NCBI RefSeq assembly: GCF_000972865.1
Contig: NZ_CP011144.1
Location: 1,984,001-2,048,000 of the forward strand
From: Pseudoxanthomonas suwonensis
Lineage (GTDB): Bacteria; Pseudomonadota; Gammaproteobacteria; Xanthomonadales; Xanthomonadaceae
Direction of reading: 5' to 3'
DNA length: 64,000 bases
In this document: piece after piece, positions 47,704 to 58,100 of the stretch
Layout of the letters: every line of letters starts with the position of its first letter
How positions within the stretch are numbered: position 1 is the first letter of the stretch
Translations under genes and position numbers: made by a program
Notes under the pieces: model-generated
Databases searched by the model: none
What the model saw: only the letters and a program-made list of their open reading frames with translations
Told to the model about the DNA's origin: nothing

Positions 47704-49206
47704 ATGGCCACGAACTTCCGGAAACAGTCCGAATACACGATCCACGGCCGCGTCGTGGACCGCGCTAGCCGGGTCGGCGTGCGCGGCGTGCGCGTGGAGG
47801 CCTGGGACCGCGACACCCGCTACCACGACCTGCTGGGGCAGGTGGTCACCAACGAGGATGGCCTGTTCGCCATCGGCTTCGACAGCACCTACTTCGGCGA
47901 CTACGCGCCGGACCGGGCGCCCGACGTGTTCTTCAAGGTCTTCCTGGACGAGCGCGAAGTACTCAGCACGTTCGACCGTCCGCTCATGAATGCCGACCGC
48001 GGCACGATCCAGGTGGAGCTCGAACTGGACATGCCGCAGCTGCAGCCGGAGGGCGTCGACCGGGTCAGCGTCGAGCAGACGCTGAAGGCCGTGGACTGGT
48101 GGCGCGCCTCGGACTTCCGCGGGGTGTGGCGCGAAGGCGCCGACAAGGTCGGCACGGTCGGGAAGCTGATCGGCGGCCTGGCCGGACGCGCGGTCGGCGA
48201 TTTCGACTTCCAGCCGGTCCGCCCCCAGGGCACGCGCGAACGGGAAATCGTCAACCAGGACATCGGGTACGCGCAGCGCGCGCTGGCGCTGCAGCAGGTC
48301 GAGGTGGTGGAAGTGCGCCCGGTCGCCGAGAGCGGCGCGCGCGCCGAGCTTCGCTCGCTGAAGGACTACCCGCTCAAGCTCAGGCCGGGCGACCGGGTCA
48401 CGCTGCACCAGGAAGACGGCGTGGTGAAGTACTACAGCCGCATGCCGGAGGTCGACGCCGCCGCGGTCGATGGCCAGCTGGTGGCGCGGCTGGACGGCGA
48501 CGTGCAGTCGCTGAAGGCGCAGGTACGCGGCATCGACGCCGTGCGCGCCGAGGTGGAGAACCTCAAGGAAGTGGACGCGGCGGTCGAACGGCGCATCGGC
48601 GAGGAGTCCGGCGGCCTGCGCGAACAGGCCAGGGAGATCGAGCGCCTGCAGGGCGAGCTGGCGGACATGCGCAAGACCGCAACCGCCAAGGACGTGGAGA
48701 TCGCCAAGCTGCGCACCGACCTGGTCGCCGTGCGCAACGCCCAGGACGACCTGGCCACGCGCCTGCCGCTGGAGCGGTTGAGCGCGCTGGAGAAACGCAT
48801 CGACCTGATGTCGCCCGCCGGTCCCGTGCCGGTGCCCGTGCGCGGGCCACGCCCGGCTGCGGCGAAGAAGGCCGGTGCCGCTGCCGCGGCCGGGAGGCCT
48901 GCGGCAAGGACAGGGACCGCAGGGACGAGCGGGAGCGGGAAGCCCAAGGCGGCAAAGAAGGCCGCCGCCACCAGGAAAGCCACCGCCAGGAAATCCGCCA
49001 CCAGCAAGGAAGCTGCAGCGACCAGGAAGGCCGCGGCGACCAGGAAGTCGACAACGACCAGGAAGGCCACGGCCATCAGCAAAGCCCCCGCCACCAAGAA
49101 GGCCACCAAGGCCAAGAAAGCCACGAAACCAACCACGAAAACGACCGTGGGCGCCACCGCCAGCGGCAAGCGCAGCGGCGGCCGGAGCGGGCCCGGCCGT
49201 GGTTGA
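47704..49206 (+). CDS. Coiled-coil protein with transthyretin-like N-terminus and histone-H1-like tail
   Basis: A 500-residue protein in three parts. Residues 1-95 look like a carboxypeptidase-regulatory-like beta-sandwich (YTIHGRVVDRASRVGVRGVRVEAWDRD, VTNEDGLFAIGFD). Residues about 255-365 form a heptad-patterned coiled coil (VRAEVENLKEVDAAVERR, IERLQGELADMRKTATAKDVEIAKLR). The last 115 residues consist mainly of Lys, Ala, Thr, Arg and Ser (KKAAATRKATARKS, KKATKAKKATKPTTK), like histone H1 tails. Coiled coil length and position make it a possible tape-measure replacement, or a fibre shaft with a polycationic tail. GAGGAG precedes the ATG. Confidence 0.65.
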   Translation: MATNFRKQSEYTIHGRVVDRASRVGVRGVRVEAWDRDTRYHDLLGQVVTNEDGLFAIGFDSTYFGDYAPDRAPDVFFKVFLDEREVLSTFDRPLMNADRGTIQVELELDMPQLQPEGVDRVSVEQTLKAVDWWRASDFRGVWREGADKVGTVGKLIGGLAGRAVGDFDFQPVRPQGTREREIVNQDIGYAQRALALQQVEVVEVRPVAESGARAELRSLKDYPLKLRPGDRVTLHQEDGVVKYYSRMPEVDAAAVDGQLVARLDGDVQSLKAQVRGIDAVRAEVENLKEVDAAVERRIGEESGGLREQAREIERLQGELADMRKTATAKDVEIAKLRTDLVAVRNAQDDLATRLPLERLSALEKRIDLMSPAGPVPVPVRGPRPAAAKKAGAAAAAGRPAARTGTAGTSGSGKPKAAKKAAATRKATARKSATSKEAAATRKAAATRKSTTTRKATAISKAPATKKATKAKKATKPTTKTTVGATASGKRSGGRSGPGRG

Positions 49207-49230
49207 GACCGCAGGCGGACAGGACTCTCC

Positions 49231-49797
49231 ATGCACGCCTTGACCCGTCTTCCCAACGACGCGATGCCGGCTGGCCCGCAGTGGCCCGACCTGCTGCGCT
49301 ACGCACCAGGCACGCGCCTTCGCCTCGAAGTGGCGCTGCCCGACGCGATGCGCCAGGCACTGGAGGCGGTGAAGCCCTCCAGCGCCGCCCGCTGGCTGGG
49401 ACTGGTCGATGGCGCCCTGCTGACCGTCGAACGCCTGTCGCGTACCGCCTGCCAGGTGAGCCTGGCTGGCCGCCATGGCGGACGCGGCGAGTTCAGCGCG
49501 GTGTGCTCCGGCGAACGCGGTTATCGCCTGCGCGGCCGCCTGGACCAGGACGGATGCATGCGGATCCTCGACTGCGACCACGTGCACATCCAGACCGGCG
49601 GTGCCGGCGACGCCTACCTGGCCCAGCCGGTCGACGGCAGCTGGCGCCACCTGCTGCGGCTGTCGTATCCGAAGCGCGCCGCCGGCGCCGCCGAGGTCGT
49701 CCTCTGCGCGGCCGCGCTCGGCGGCCGGGTGACGCCGGCGCTGCAGGCGCTGCTGCCGGCGCAGCTCCTGGTGGCGCGCCTGCTGCCGCAGGCCTGA
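49231..49797 (+). CDS. Hypothetical eCIS protein, 188 aa
   Basis: Not recognised. Beta-rich sequence (ALLTVERLSRTACQVSLAGRHGGRGEFSAVCSGERGYRLRGRLD) and Cys residues scattered through the middle. It directly precedes the two giant cargo genes, so a cargo adaptor or chaperone role is possible from position. Start chosen at the ATG after CAGGACTCTCC. Confidence 0.55.
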   Translation: MHALTRLPNDAMPAGPQWPDLLRYAPGTRLRLEVALPDAMRQALEAVKPSSAARWLGLVDGALLTVERLSRTACQVSLAGRHGGRGEFSAVCSGERGYRLRGRLDQDGCMRILDCDHVHIQTGGAGDAYLAQPVDGSWRHLLRLSYPKRAAGAAEVVLCAAALGGRVTPALQALLPAQLLVARLLPQA

Positions 49798-49808
49798 GCG
49801 CGGCGGCC

Positions 49809-52800
49809 ATGAGCAGCAAGCCCGCTCAAGCCAAGGCCACGGGCCAGCGGGCATCGTCGGCGGCCACGCCCACCCGCGTCCCGGCAGCGGCGCAGGCACC
49901 GTCTCCGCAAGGCGCCGACCTGCTGCCGTCGCAACTGGGCAATCGCGGCATGCAGGCGCTACTGGGCCGCATGCAGGCGGTCGGCCGGCCGGCGTCGTCC
50001 ACACCGCACGCCGCACCGGCCAGCGCGTACGCCGGCCAGCTGGTCCGCGCCGCGCTCGCGCGGCCGGGAACGGCCTTGCCCGAGGCCAGCGCGACACGCC
50101 TGAGCGCGCTCCTGCATCAGGTGCATGCCGGGGCAAGCGAGCCGACGCGGCACAGGCCACCACAAGCATCGCCGGCCGTACTGGTGGCCGACTCTGATAG
50201 CGCTCACGAAGTCGCCGCACGTCGGGCGGCCGAAGTAGCCGAAGCGGTTCCTGCCCCGGCACCCGTGTCACGGCCACGTCGCAGCGCCGTGGTGCATGCC
50301 CGCATCCACGCCGATGCCCCCGCCGCCGCCGCGGCCCAGGCGTTGCGCGCGCGCGCATTCGCGGCCGGCGAGCACCTGTTCTTCGACACCGGGCGCTACG
50401 CTCCGCACACGCCGCACGGCGAGCGCCTGCTGCTGCACGAACTGGTGCACGTGGAGCAGCTGGCCTGGAGCCCGCACGGCCTTCTGGTGCTGCGCGACGG
50501 TGAGGAGGACGCAGCAGCGCCGACGGCTCCGTCCCCGACGGTGATGGCGGTTACCCTCGACGGCGTCGACTTCTACTTCGGCAACCGGCGCTACAGCGCC
50601 GGTTCGACCCGGGCGCAGATCTGGCCACTGGTCCTGCAACGGCTGCTCGGAACCCAGCACGATCCTTCGCGCGATGCGAGCGTGCTGGAGAGCTGGCTGC
50701 AGCATGGGGCTTCCCAGAATCTGCGCCTGATAAACGATCTACGCGTAGACCGCGCAGCCACTGCCGGCGAGGTCATGATCGGCCTGAGCCTGTCGGCGCA
50801 GGCCGTGCTCATGCTGATCGAGGTGCTGGAGGCGCCGCCGTACCGATGGCATGCCGACCTCAGCGAGGAGCAGCGCGAACTCCTGCGCGTCGGCTATGCA
50901 CTGATGAGCGCGTGGCCGCTGCTGCGGCCGCGTTTGCCCAGGTGGTACGACGAGAATATGTTCCGCCGGCAGATGGCCCAGCGTGGATCGCTTGCGCGCG
51001 ACTGGCAGCGCATGGCGCCGACCACGCCGGGCCACGAGGAGTACAGCGCCGAGAACCGCGAAGCGATGATCGAAAGCATCTTCGCGGCGCTGACCGGTCC
51101 GGTCCGCATCGTCGAGGCGATACGCCTCGACTACCGGCTCGGCGACGCGGCGGGCACCACCGGGCGCGGGTTACGGGAACGCTACCGTGCCCAGGGTGCA
51201 GTGGCGTACCGCGGGCTGTGGCGGATCGACGCACCGTTGACCGCGCGGCTGACCGAAGCACCGCCCGAGGACCGGGTTCGAAACGAGATCGCGCTGTGGC
51301 TGCTGGGCTACGTGCACACCCAGCCGGACCTTTCCGCGGCGGCGACGCTCGAAGGCACCGCGGGCCATGAAGCCAGGCTCGAGTTGCTGGGACGGCTCTT
51401 CCGCTACCTGGACCGGACCATAGGGCGCATCACACGCGGCGACGAGAGCCTGTTCAACGTACCGGCGCGTGCCACCGACCCGCCCTGGGACGCGCGGATG
51501 ACGAGCGCGCCGCCGCTGACCCCACCGCTGTATGACGCCGCGCTGCGGACCGACCACGCCTTCACCATGCAACTGGAGTTCGGCGATGTGTTCGACGCCT
51601 TTGCCGACTACGGCTACCTGTGGAAGTTCGTGCGCATCCCCGACCCCGAGTCCGGCGAGGAAGTCCCCGACCCGCTCACCGCGGCCGGCACGCGTCCGGA
51701 CTTCGGCACGGTCTTCGACACCCGGGTCGCGCGGGCACGCCGCTACAACGCCGCCGACCTCGAGCGCGTCCGCTCGCGCTTCGGCACCACGCCCTGGGGA
51801 CGGGCGATCAGCAACGCCTCGTTCGCGGCCGACCTGGTGCGGCTCAACAATGTGCTGCGCACGCTCGGCACGGTGATCCGCACCGTGCTCGAACGCCTCA
51901 CCCAGCCGCGCTACACCACCCGCATCGTGTTCCCAAGGCCGGGCATGTACGTGGTGGTTTGCCGTGCTGTTCCGGTACTGGCTGGCGACGAGGAAGTGAC
52001 GCATGCCCCAAGCGTGGCGATGCTCCCGGTGGTGGCACGCGACCCCGACGAGATGGCGATCACGCGCGTGCGCGAGTCCAGTCGCAACGAGTTCCAGGTA
52101 CGGCTGCGGCTGGCGGAGATCCGCGCGCTGCTGGATTCGCCGCTGCCGCCGGAGAACGCCGCGGAACTGCAGGCGGAGATGGAGGAACTGCAGGCGATGC
52201 TGGCGGCGCCGGGAGAGGCGCTGGTCGCCCGGCGCGAACTGCTGCGGAGCCAGGTCGCGCTGCTGCGGCGGAGGCTGGAGCTGCGCCGCCGGATCGCCGC
52301 GGCCGAGACGGCCGAACCTGCCGACCCCGGAGCGCTCGCCGCGCTGCGACGCGAACTGTTCGATGCCGGCGGAGAGACGTCTTCGGCCTGGGCCGAGCGC
52401 GAGGACGTGCGCGGCCTGGAGAGGCAACTGGAAACGCTGGGGGAAATGATCGACATGCGCGAGGAGCGGATCCGCGGCGAGCGCGGGGTCCGCTTCACCC
52501 CGCACGCCACCTTCGTGTCCGACCTGGGCCATTCCCTGGCGCTGAGCCTGGAGATGTACGACCGCGGCGTGGTCGGCGGCGCCTACCAGGTGTACATCTC
52601 CGATCTGACCACGCCGGACAGCGGCGCCACCTTGGGCTCTTCGCCCTTGAATGGCTTGCCCAACCCGCGCGTGGCCGCGGTACTGGCCGGCCTGCGCGAT
52701 CTGCTTGAAGACCACAGCGACTACGGTCGAGGCCGGGTCGCGGTACAGCTCGAAGGCGCGCTGCACACCTTGCGGGTCGAGGCCGGCACCGGCCGCATGC

Positions 52801-55076
52801 TGATGGAGGCCGTCGAGAACGGGGTCACGGTGCTGTCGCTGGCGGCGATCGTCGCGGCGCCCTTCACCGCCGGCGAAAGCCTGATGCTGCTGCTGCCGCT
52901 GGGCGCGGTCGGCGCGGTTCCGTCGGCCTACCGGCTCTACCAGCGCTACGACGAACACCGCCTGCGCTTCGACCTGGCCACGGCGATGGACGTGGTCAAC
53001 CTCGTCGGCGGGGCGATCGGCCTGGCCCACGCCGCCACGCCACTGCGCATGGTGCGCATGGGCCGGGTGATGATGGTGGCCGGCCTGGGCGCCGACGGCG
53101 CCGGCATGCTGATGATGGGCGCCGGCTTGGTGCAGCAGATCGAAGCGTTGCGCCACCTGCCCGAGCACGAGCGTGCGGCGCAACTGCTCATGATCCTGGG
53201 CGGGGCGATGATGCAGATCGGCATCCAGGCCGGTGGCATGGTGATGCATTCGCGCTACCAGGGCGCACGCGAGTCCGCCGCACCCAGGCGCGAAGGTGCG
53301 GATCCGCGCCTGGAGGCCGGCGACGCGCCGGGCTTCCGGCCGCCGCGCGAGGGCTCCTCCCCGCCGCGTGCCGATGCGACCCCGCCCGGACCGGCCGACC
53401 GCAGCACCTCCGCCGCCGCGCCGCCGCCGCGCGCTCCACCCGCGCCACCGCGCGCATCGACGCGGCGCACCCGCCGCCACGACCGGCTGATGGCGCGCTT
53501 CGAGGGCGGCATCGACTACTCGCGCCCGCCACCGGCCGCCGACGTGGCCAATCCGCCGCGGGCCGGCGAGTGCCAGCGCCGGTTGCGCACCGACGAGGCC
53601 GCCTTCAACGCCTACAACGACGCGGTGGCGGCGTCCGCCGGCCGCGAGGTGGGGCTGTTCCACAATCCGCGCACCGGCGAGTACCGGGTGATGATCGGCG
53701 ACGAGACCGGGGTCAGCGCGCCCGGCCGTTCGGGCTGGGACGCGGTGGTGCACTACCATCCGGACGGCAGCACGCGGTCGACCTTCCGCCTGCCCTCGCC
53801 CCACGACTTCCAGGGCCTGATGTTCCGCTACCTGGAAGGCGGCGGCCCGGTGCGCGAGTTCGTCGAGTTCGACATCCCGGGCGTCGGCCGCGGCCGCACC
53901 GAGTACGGCATCGATCCGGGCCACGCCGAGCCCTTCTATGTCCGCATCCACCGGCCCGGCGAGCCGCCGCAGACCCTGCGCTTCGCGCACGACGGCGCGT
54001 TCCGCACCTACTGGGGCGAACGCACCGTGTTCGTCGAACCCGGGTCGCCGCTGTACCAGTCGATGATCCGCGACATCCAGGGCTACGTCCGCTCGCTGGA
54101 CCCGGCCCAGGCCGGCGCCGCGCCCGCCCGGCGCACCGAAGCAGGAGGCGACGCCGGCGCTGCACGGCCGACCCCCGGCGCCGCCGACGCGGCCGGACCC
54201 GGGCCCGCCGCCGACTCGCCGCGCCGCGCCGGCGAGGGCGGAGAAGGCCGCCCGGCGCCCGGCGACCGCACCGCGGCAGCCAGCGAGCCAACCAGCAGCG
54301 GCCGGTTCACCGACGACGCCGGCGGGCTCACCGATGCCGGCATCGCCTTCATCCGGCGACGTTTCCGCACGGTGAGCGAATTCGGCGGCGGCCGCAGCCG
54401 CCGGGTGGCGCTGGACAACCTGAGCGACGCCCAGATCCGCAACCGTTTCTCCACCGAATCGGCCTGGCTCGAGGCGGTGGTGATCGGCGAGGTGCGGCAA
54501 TCGTGGATCGGCCGCACCAGCGCCACCGACTTCCTGCTCGACAATCCGCAGCAGACGCTGCGCAACGTGGCCACGCGCCTGGCCGCGGCGATCGAAGCGG
54601 GCGGCACCGGGCACACGCTCAACGAAGGCGTGCTGGGCCGCAATGCGCTCGATTTCGTGCGCGAGCGCGTGGCCGCCAACGATCCGGTGCTGCGCCCGGC
54701 GTGGGATGCGCTGGAAAGCAGCACCAATCCGGCGGTGCAGCGCGCGTGGAACCGCTTCCTGTTCGGCACCGAGCGCATGCCGGGCGCGACTCCCGCGGCC
54801 CGCCAACGGCACCGCCAGGCCCTGATGGACGCGCCCGGTGGCAGCGGCGAAGGCTTCGGCGCCGGCCTGGTCGGCAACAAGCGGCCGGACGTCATCGAGG
54901 TGCTGCTGAGCCGGGACGCCATCCACGTGCTGGATCCATCGCAACGCTGGGCCGACCCGGTCCACAACTTCAAGACCGCGTTCTACGAGGCAGTGCTGCG
55001 TCAGCTGATCGACGTGGGCAATGTTACTTCGGCCGACACCGGCGGCGGCGCGCGCGTGCGTCCCACGGGACTGTGA
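49809..55076 (+). CDS. DUF4157 cargo protein 1 with JAMM-like domain
   Basis: A 1755-residue multidomain protein. The N-terminus contains GNRGMQALLG (44-53). A DUF4157 region follows with the metallopeptidase-like HELVH (210-214, FFDTGRYAPHTPHGERLLLHEL). A coiled-coil stretch lies near 770-880, and Gly/Ala-rich hydrophobic helices near 1005-1145 could insert in a membrane. After a Pro-rich linker comes a JAMM/MPN-like motif: H1315-x-H1317-P, then S1330-x-x-D1333, with a candidate Glu at 1280 (REVGLFHN). After a second Pro/Ala/Gly linker, the last 260 residues form an unknown domain (SGRFTDDAGGLTDAGI to NKRPDVIEVLLSRDAIHVLDP). DUF4157 is a known marker of eCIS cargo. Toxicity is inferred. Confidence 0.75.
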   Translation: MSSKPAQAKATGQRASSAATPTRVPAAAQAPSPQGADLLPSQLGNRGMQALLGRMQAVGRPASSTPHAAPASAYAGQLVRAALARPGTALPEASATRLSALLHQVHAGASEPTRHRPPQASPAVLVADSDSAHEVAARRAAEVAEAVPAPAPVSRPRRSAVVHARIHADAPAAAAAQALRARAFAAGEHLFFDTGRYAPHTPHGERLLLHELVHVEQLAWSPHGLLVLRDGEEDAAAPTAPSPTVMAVTLDGVDFYFGNRRYSAGSTRAQIWPLVLQRLLGTQHDPSRDASVLESWLQHGASQNLRLINDLRVDRAATAGEVMIGLSLSAQAVLMLIEVLEAPPYRWHADLSEEQRELLRVGYALMSAWPLLRPRLPRWYDENMFRRQMAQRGSLARDWQRMAPTTPGHEEYSAENREAMIESIFAALTGPVRIVEAIRLDYRLGDAAGTTGRGLRERYRAQGAVAYRGLWRIDAPLTARLTEAPPEDRVRNEIALWLLGYVHTQPDLSAAATLEGTAGHEARLELLGRLFRYLDRTIGRITRGDESLFNVPARATDPPWDARMTSAPPLTPPLYDAALRTDHAFTMQLEFGDVFDAFADYGYLWKFVRIPDPESGEEVPDPLTAAGTRPDFGTVFDTRVARARRYNAADLERVRSRFGTTPWGRAISNASFAADLVRLNNVLRTLGTVIRTVLERLTQPRYTTRIVFPRPGMYVVVCRAVPVLAGDEEVTHAPSVAMLPVVARDPDEMAITRVRESSRNEFQVRLRLAEIRALLDSPLPPENAAELQAEMEELQAMLAAPGEALVARRELLRSQVALLRRRLELRRRIAAAETAEPADPGALAALRRELFDAGGETSSAWAEREDVRGLERQLETLGEMIDMREERIRGERGVRFTPHATFVSDLGHSLALSLEMYDRGVVGGAYQVYISDLTTPDSGATLGSSPLNGLPNPRVAAVLAGLRDLLEDHSDYGRGRVAVQLEGALHTLRVEAGTGRMLMEAVENGVTVLSLAAIVAAPFTAGESLMLLLPLGAVGAVPSAYRLYQRYDEHRLRFDLATAMDVVNLVGGAIGLAHAATPLRMVRMGRVMMVAGLGADGAGMLMMGAGLVQQIEALRHLPEHERAAQLLMILGGAMMQIGIQAGGMVMHSRYQGARESAAPRREGADPRLEAGDAPGFRPPREGSSPPRADATPPGPADRSTSAAAPPPRAPPAPPRASTRRTRRHDRLMARFEGGIDYSRPPPAADVANPPRAGECQRRLRTDEAAFNAYNDAVAASAGREVGLFHNPRTGEYRVMIGDETGVSAPGRSGWDAVVHYHPDGSTRSTFRLPSPHDFQGLMFRYLEGGGPVREFVEFDIPGVGRGRTEYGIDPGHAEPFYVRIHRPGEPPQTLRFAHDGAFRTYWGERTVFVEPGSPLYQSMIRDIQGYVRSLDPAQAGAAPARRTEAGGDAGAARPTPGAADAAGPGPAADSPRRAGEGGEGRPAPGDRTAAASEPTSSGRFTDDAGGLTDAGIAFIRRRFRTVSEFGGGRSRRVALDNLSDAQIRNRFSTESAWLEAVVIGEVRQSWIGRTSATDFLLDNPQQTLRNVATRLAAAIEAGGTGHTLNEGVLGRNALDFVRERVAANDPVLRPAWDALESSTNPAVQRAWNRFLFGTERMPGATPAARQRHRQALMDAPGGSGEGFGAGLVGNKRPDVIEVLLSRDAIHVLDPSQRWADPVHNFKTAFYEAVLRQLIDVGNVTSADTGGGARVRPTGL

Positions 55077-55101
55077 CCGGACGGGCCGAGGGGCAGCGCG
55101 C

Positions 55102-58100
55102 ATGAAGGCCTCCATTCGCCACAGCGCCCGGGACCGCACGCGTGCCGGTGGCGGCAAGGAAGCCGGCCGCGCCAGGAACGATGCGCCGGCGCGAGGCGAG
55201 GCGGACGCAGGCCACGGGGCCGGGCAGGTGGTGGCGCGCATGGGCAATCGCGGCCTCGCCGCCCTGCTGGGTGCGAACCCGGCGCAGGGGCCGGCGGCCG
55301 AGCGCGCCGCCGACCTGCTGGCGCAACGGGCACTGCAGATCCCGCAAGTGCCGCCGGGGTCCGATGGCCCGCCCGTGCACGGTCACCGGCAAGCCGCCGC
55401 CGACGCGCCGCCGCCACCGGACGCGCCCGCGCACGTGCGCGCCGCCGTCTCCACCCGCGGCCAATCCCTGGATCCGGAGTTGGCAGAACGGCTGGGCCGG
55501 GCCTTCGACTTCGATTTCGGCAACGTGTCCATCCATCGCGACGCGCCGGCCGCACGATCGACCGGTGCGCTGGGAGCGCACGCCTATGCCGTCGGCCGCC
55601 ACGTGGTGTTCGCCCCGGGGCAGTACGCGCCCCGATCGCCCGGCGGACAGGCGCTGATCGCGCACGAACTGGCGCACGTGGTCCAGCAGCGCCATGCCGG
55701 ACCGCGCGTGCAGCTGAAGAAGGCCCCGGCGAAGAGCGTCCCGGCGCTCACGGTGAACGGCGCCACGTTCGAGGAGGCGGCGGCGAACTTCGCGCAACTC
55801 CTGCAACAGCACCAGGAGTCGGACAAAGCCCGCATCGTCATCGTCAACGGTCCCAACGTCAGGGTCTTCGACGAGACCGGAAAACCGGTGGTCAAGACCT
55901 TCTTCCACCTGCAAAGCCCGGTCACCGTGCCGGTGGGCGTCTACCGCCAGACCAAGGGCGCGCGGCTGCGGCCCATCATCATCAACGAGGACGGCAGCTA
56001 CGGCATCGGCCACCTGAACATGGAGGGCACGCTCAACTTCGCCAAGGACATCGACGACCAGGAAGGATTCAACAAGGCGCTCGAAGGCGCCAAGTACATC
56101 TACTACGTATCCCCCAACAGCACCGCCGTGGCGGCGACCGCCGATGCCCCGGCGCCGGTCCCGATCGAGAACCTGCCGGAATTCATGGAGTTCGAGGCCA
56201 AGAGCAAGGCCAACCTGCCGGCCTGGCCGTCGGCGACCCTGCCGCTGACCTCGCAGCTGGCCACCGTCAACAGCACCGGATCCTTCATCTGCAAGGTGGA
56301 CAAGAACCAGGGCGTGAACACCCTGGACCGGGTCACCAACCTGATGCAGGCGACGCGCTTCAGGTGGGAGGTGCTCAAGCTGGACGAGACGCTGCGGGTC
56401 AAGGACAAGAAGCGCACGACCGGCTGGGATGCGGCGGCCGAGGGCTTCGCGCGCCGCAAGCGCCAGCTCAAGGACGATCGCCAGGCCATGCTGGGCGACC
56501 GGCGCCGGCAGAGCATCCCGGAAAGCGTATTCCGTTCCGCGGTCGAATCGCAGACCCGGAACGTGCGCACCGCGCTGGCCATGACCGGGCAGGCGGTGAT
56601 GACGGTCATCAATGCGATCACCGGGGGCCCCAACCAGCTGACCACCGAGGACGTGATGGACGTCCCGTTCAAGGAGCAGGGGGACTACTTCGTCCGCTGC
56701 CTGGCGACCCAGGTGGTTCCCAAGGACGCCAAGTACCGCCGCGCCACTTCCGTGTCCGGGGTCATGGTGTCGGTGTACGACATCGAGGACGTGGCCCGCG
56801 AATCGCTGTCGGGAGGCGATGAACTGAAGGCCGACGCGGAGAAGAACCGCGCCCAGGTCGAAGCCGCGCTGGCGGATCTGGACCAGGAAATCGCCAGCGG
56901 CGAAGGCGACGTGGTCATAAAACGGTCCGAGCGCGCCTACAAGGCGCTGATGCTGGGCTACTTCGAGGACCTCGCCGCCGCCGGGAGCGATCCACTGAAC
57001 GCGAAGGTGGCCGAGCAGAACCTGCTCAGGTCGCAGATCGCCTATTTCGAATCCGACGAGTATCCACCGGGCGAAAAATACCTCGCGTTCAAGGAGGCGA
57101 AGCTCGAGAAGCTGCGGGCGCGGCTCAAGATCCTGGACGCGGTGATCGCGCGCATGCGCGGCGCACTGTCGAGCCGCGATTCGCAGATCGATCCGGTGGG
57201 ATACATGCGCGCGATGCTGGTCGACGAGGTGACCAGCCAGAGGACCGAGCTGTCGTTCCACGTCGGCGAACGCAGGTACATCGCCGCCGACAAGCTCGAG
57301 GTGGTGATCGCCGACGTCACCGGTGCCACGGGCCGCACCTTCACCGGCAGCGCCAGCGGCTTCCTGGGCGCCGGGCGGCAGGACGCGTGGCTGGATGCGA
57401 TGACCGACCTGCGCCGCAACCTGAACCGCGGGCGCGGCTGGATCAGCTACGAGGTGCCCAAGCCCTACGAGAAGTGGAAGTCCGAACTGCCCAATCCGAT
57501 GAAGCTGGAGATGTCGATCAAGGCGCAGCTGAAGGAAACCGTCGACGATGCCGCCCACGCGCTCACCATCGCGGCGATCCTGGCGGCGCCCCTGACCGGC
57601 GGTTCATCGCTGGGAATCCTGGCCGTGCTGGCCCCGATCCAGGCCGGATCCAGCCTCTACAACATCGTCAACCGCGCGGTGTACGACGACCTCCAGGTCG
57701 ACGAAGAAGCGGTGTTCGACCTGATCAACATCGCCACCCTCGGACTGGGCAAGCTGTCGACCGTGGGCAAGGCCGGCTCGCGCGGCCTGGAGATAGTGGC
57801 CAGCAGCAGCAGGATCGCGATCAAGCTGATCAACGGCGGCCAGTTCATCGTGATCAGCTACCAGCTGTTCAACACGCTCATGGAATCGCAGACCGATCCG
57901 GACGCGGACCCGCGCGAGCTGCGCCGCAAGAAGCTGACGATGCTGCTGAACTGGTTCGAGCAGGCCGCGATTCCCGTCTCGGAGAAGCTGTTCAGCGAAG
58001 CCCATGGGCCCGGCAAGCGCCCCGACAAATCGAGCAAGGGCAAGGACGCGAGCCTGAGCTTCGAGGAACCGCTGGACGTGCAGGGCAAACCGCGCAAGCG

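Noticed and set aside
43188..47816. Open frame of over 1500 codons on the minus strand opposite the DUF6519-like gene
   Set aside because: Translation is Arg/Gln/His/Val-rich with no motif, a usual by-product of high-GC codon bias opposite a real gene. The plus strand has family motifs and coupled start/stop sites.
48099..49808. N-terminal extension of DUF4157 cargo 1 to 48099
   Set aside because: The extension overlaps two real genes in another frame and has Arg/Gly-rich nonsense composition. ATG 49809 gives a sensible cargo N-terminus with the GNRG motif.
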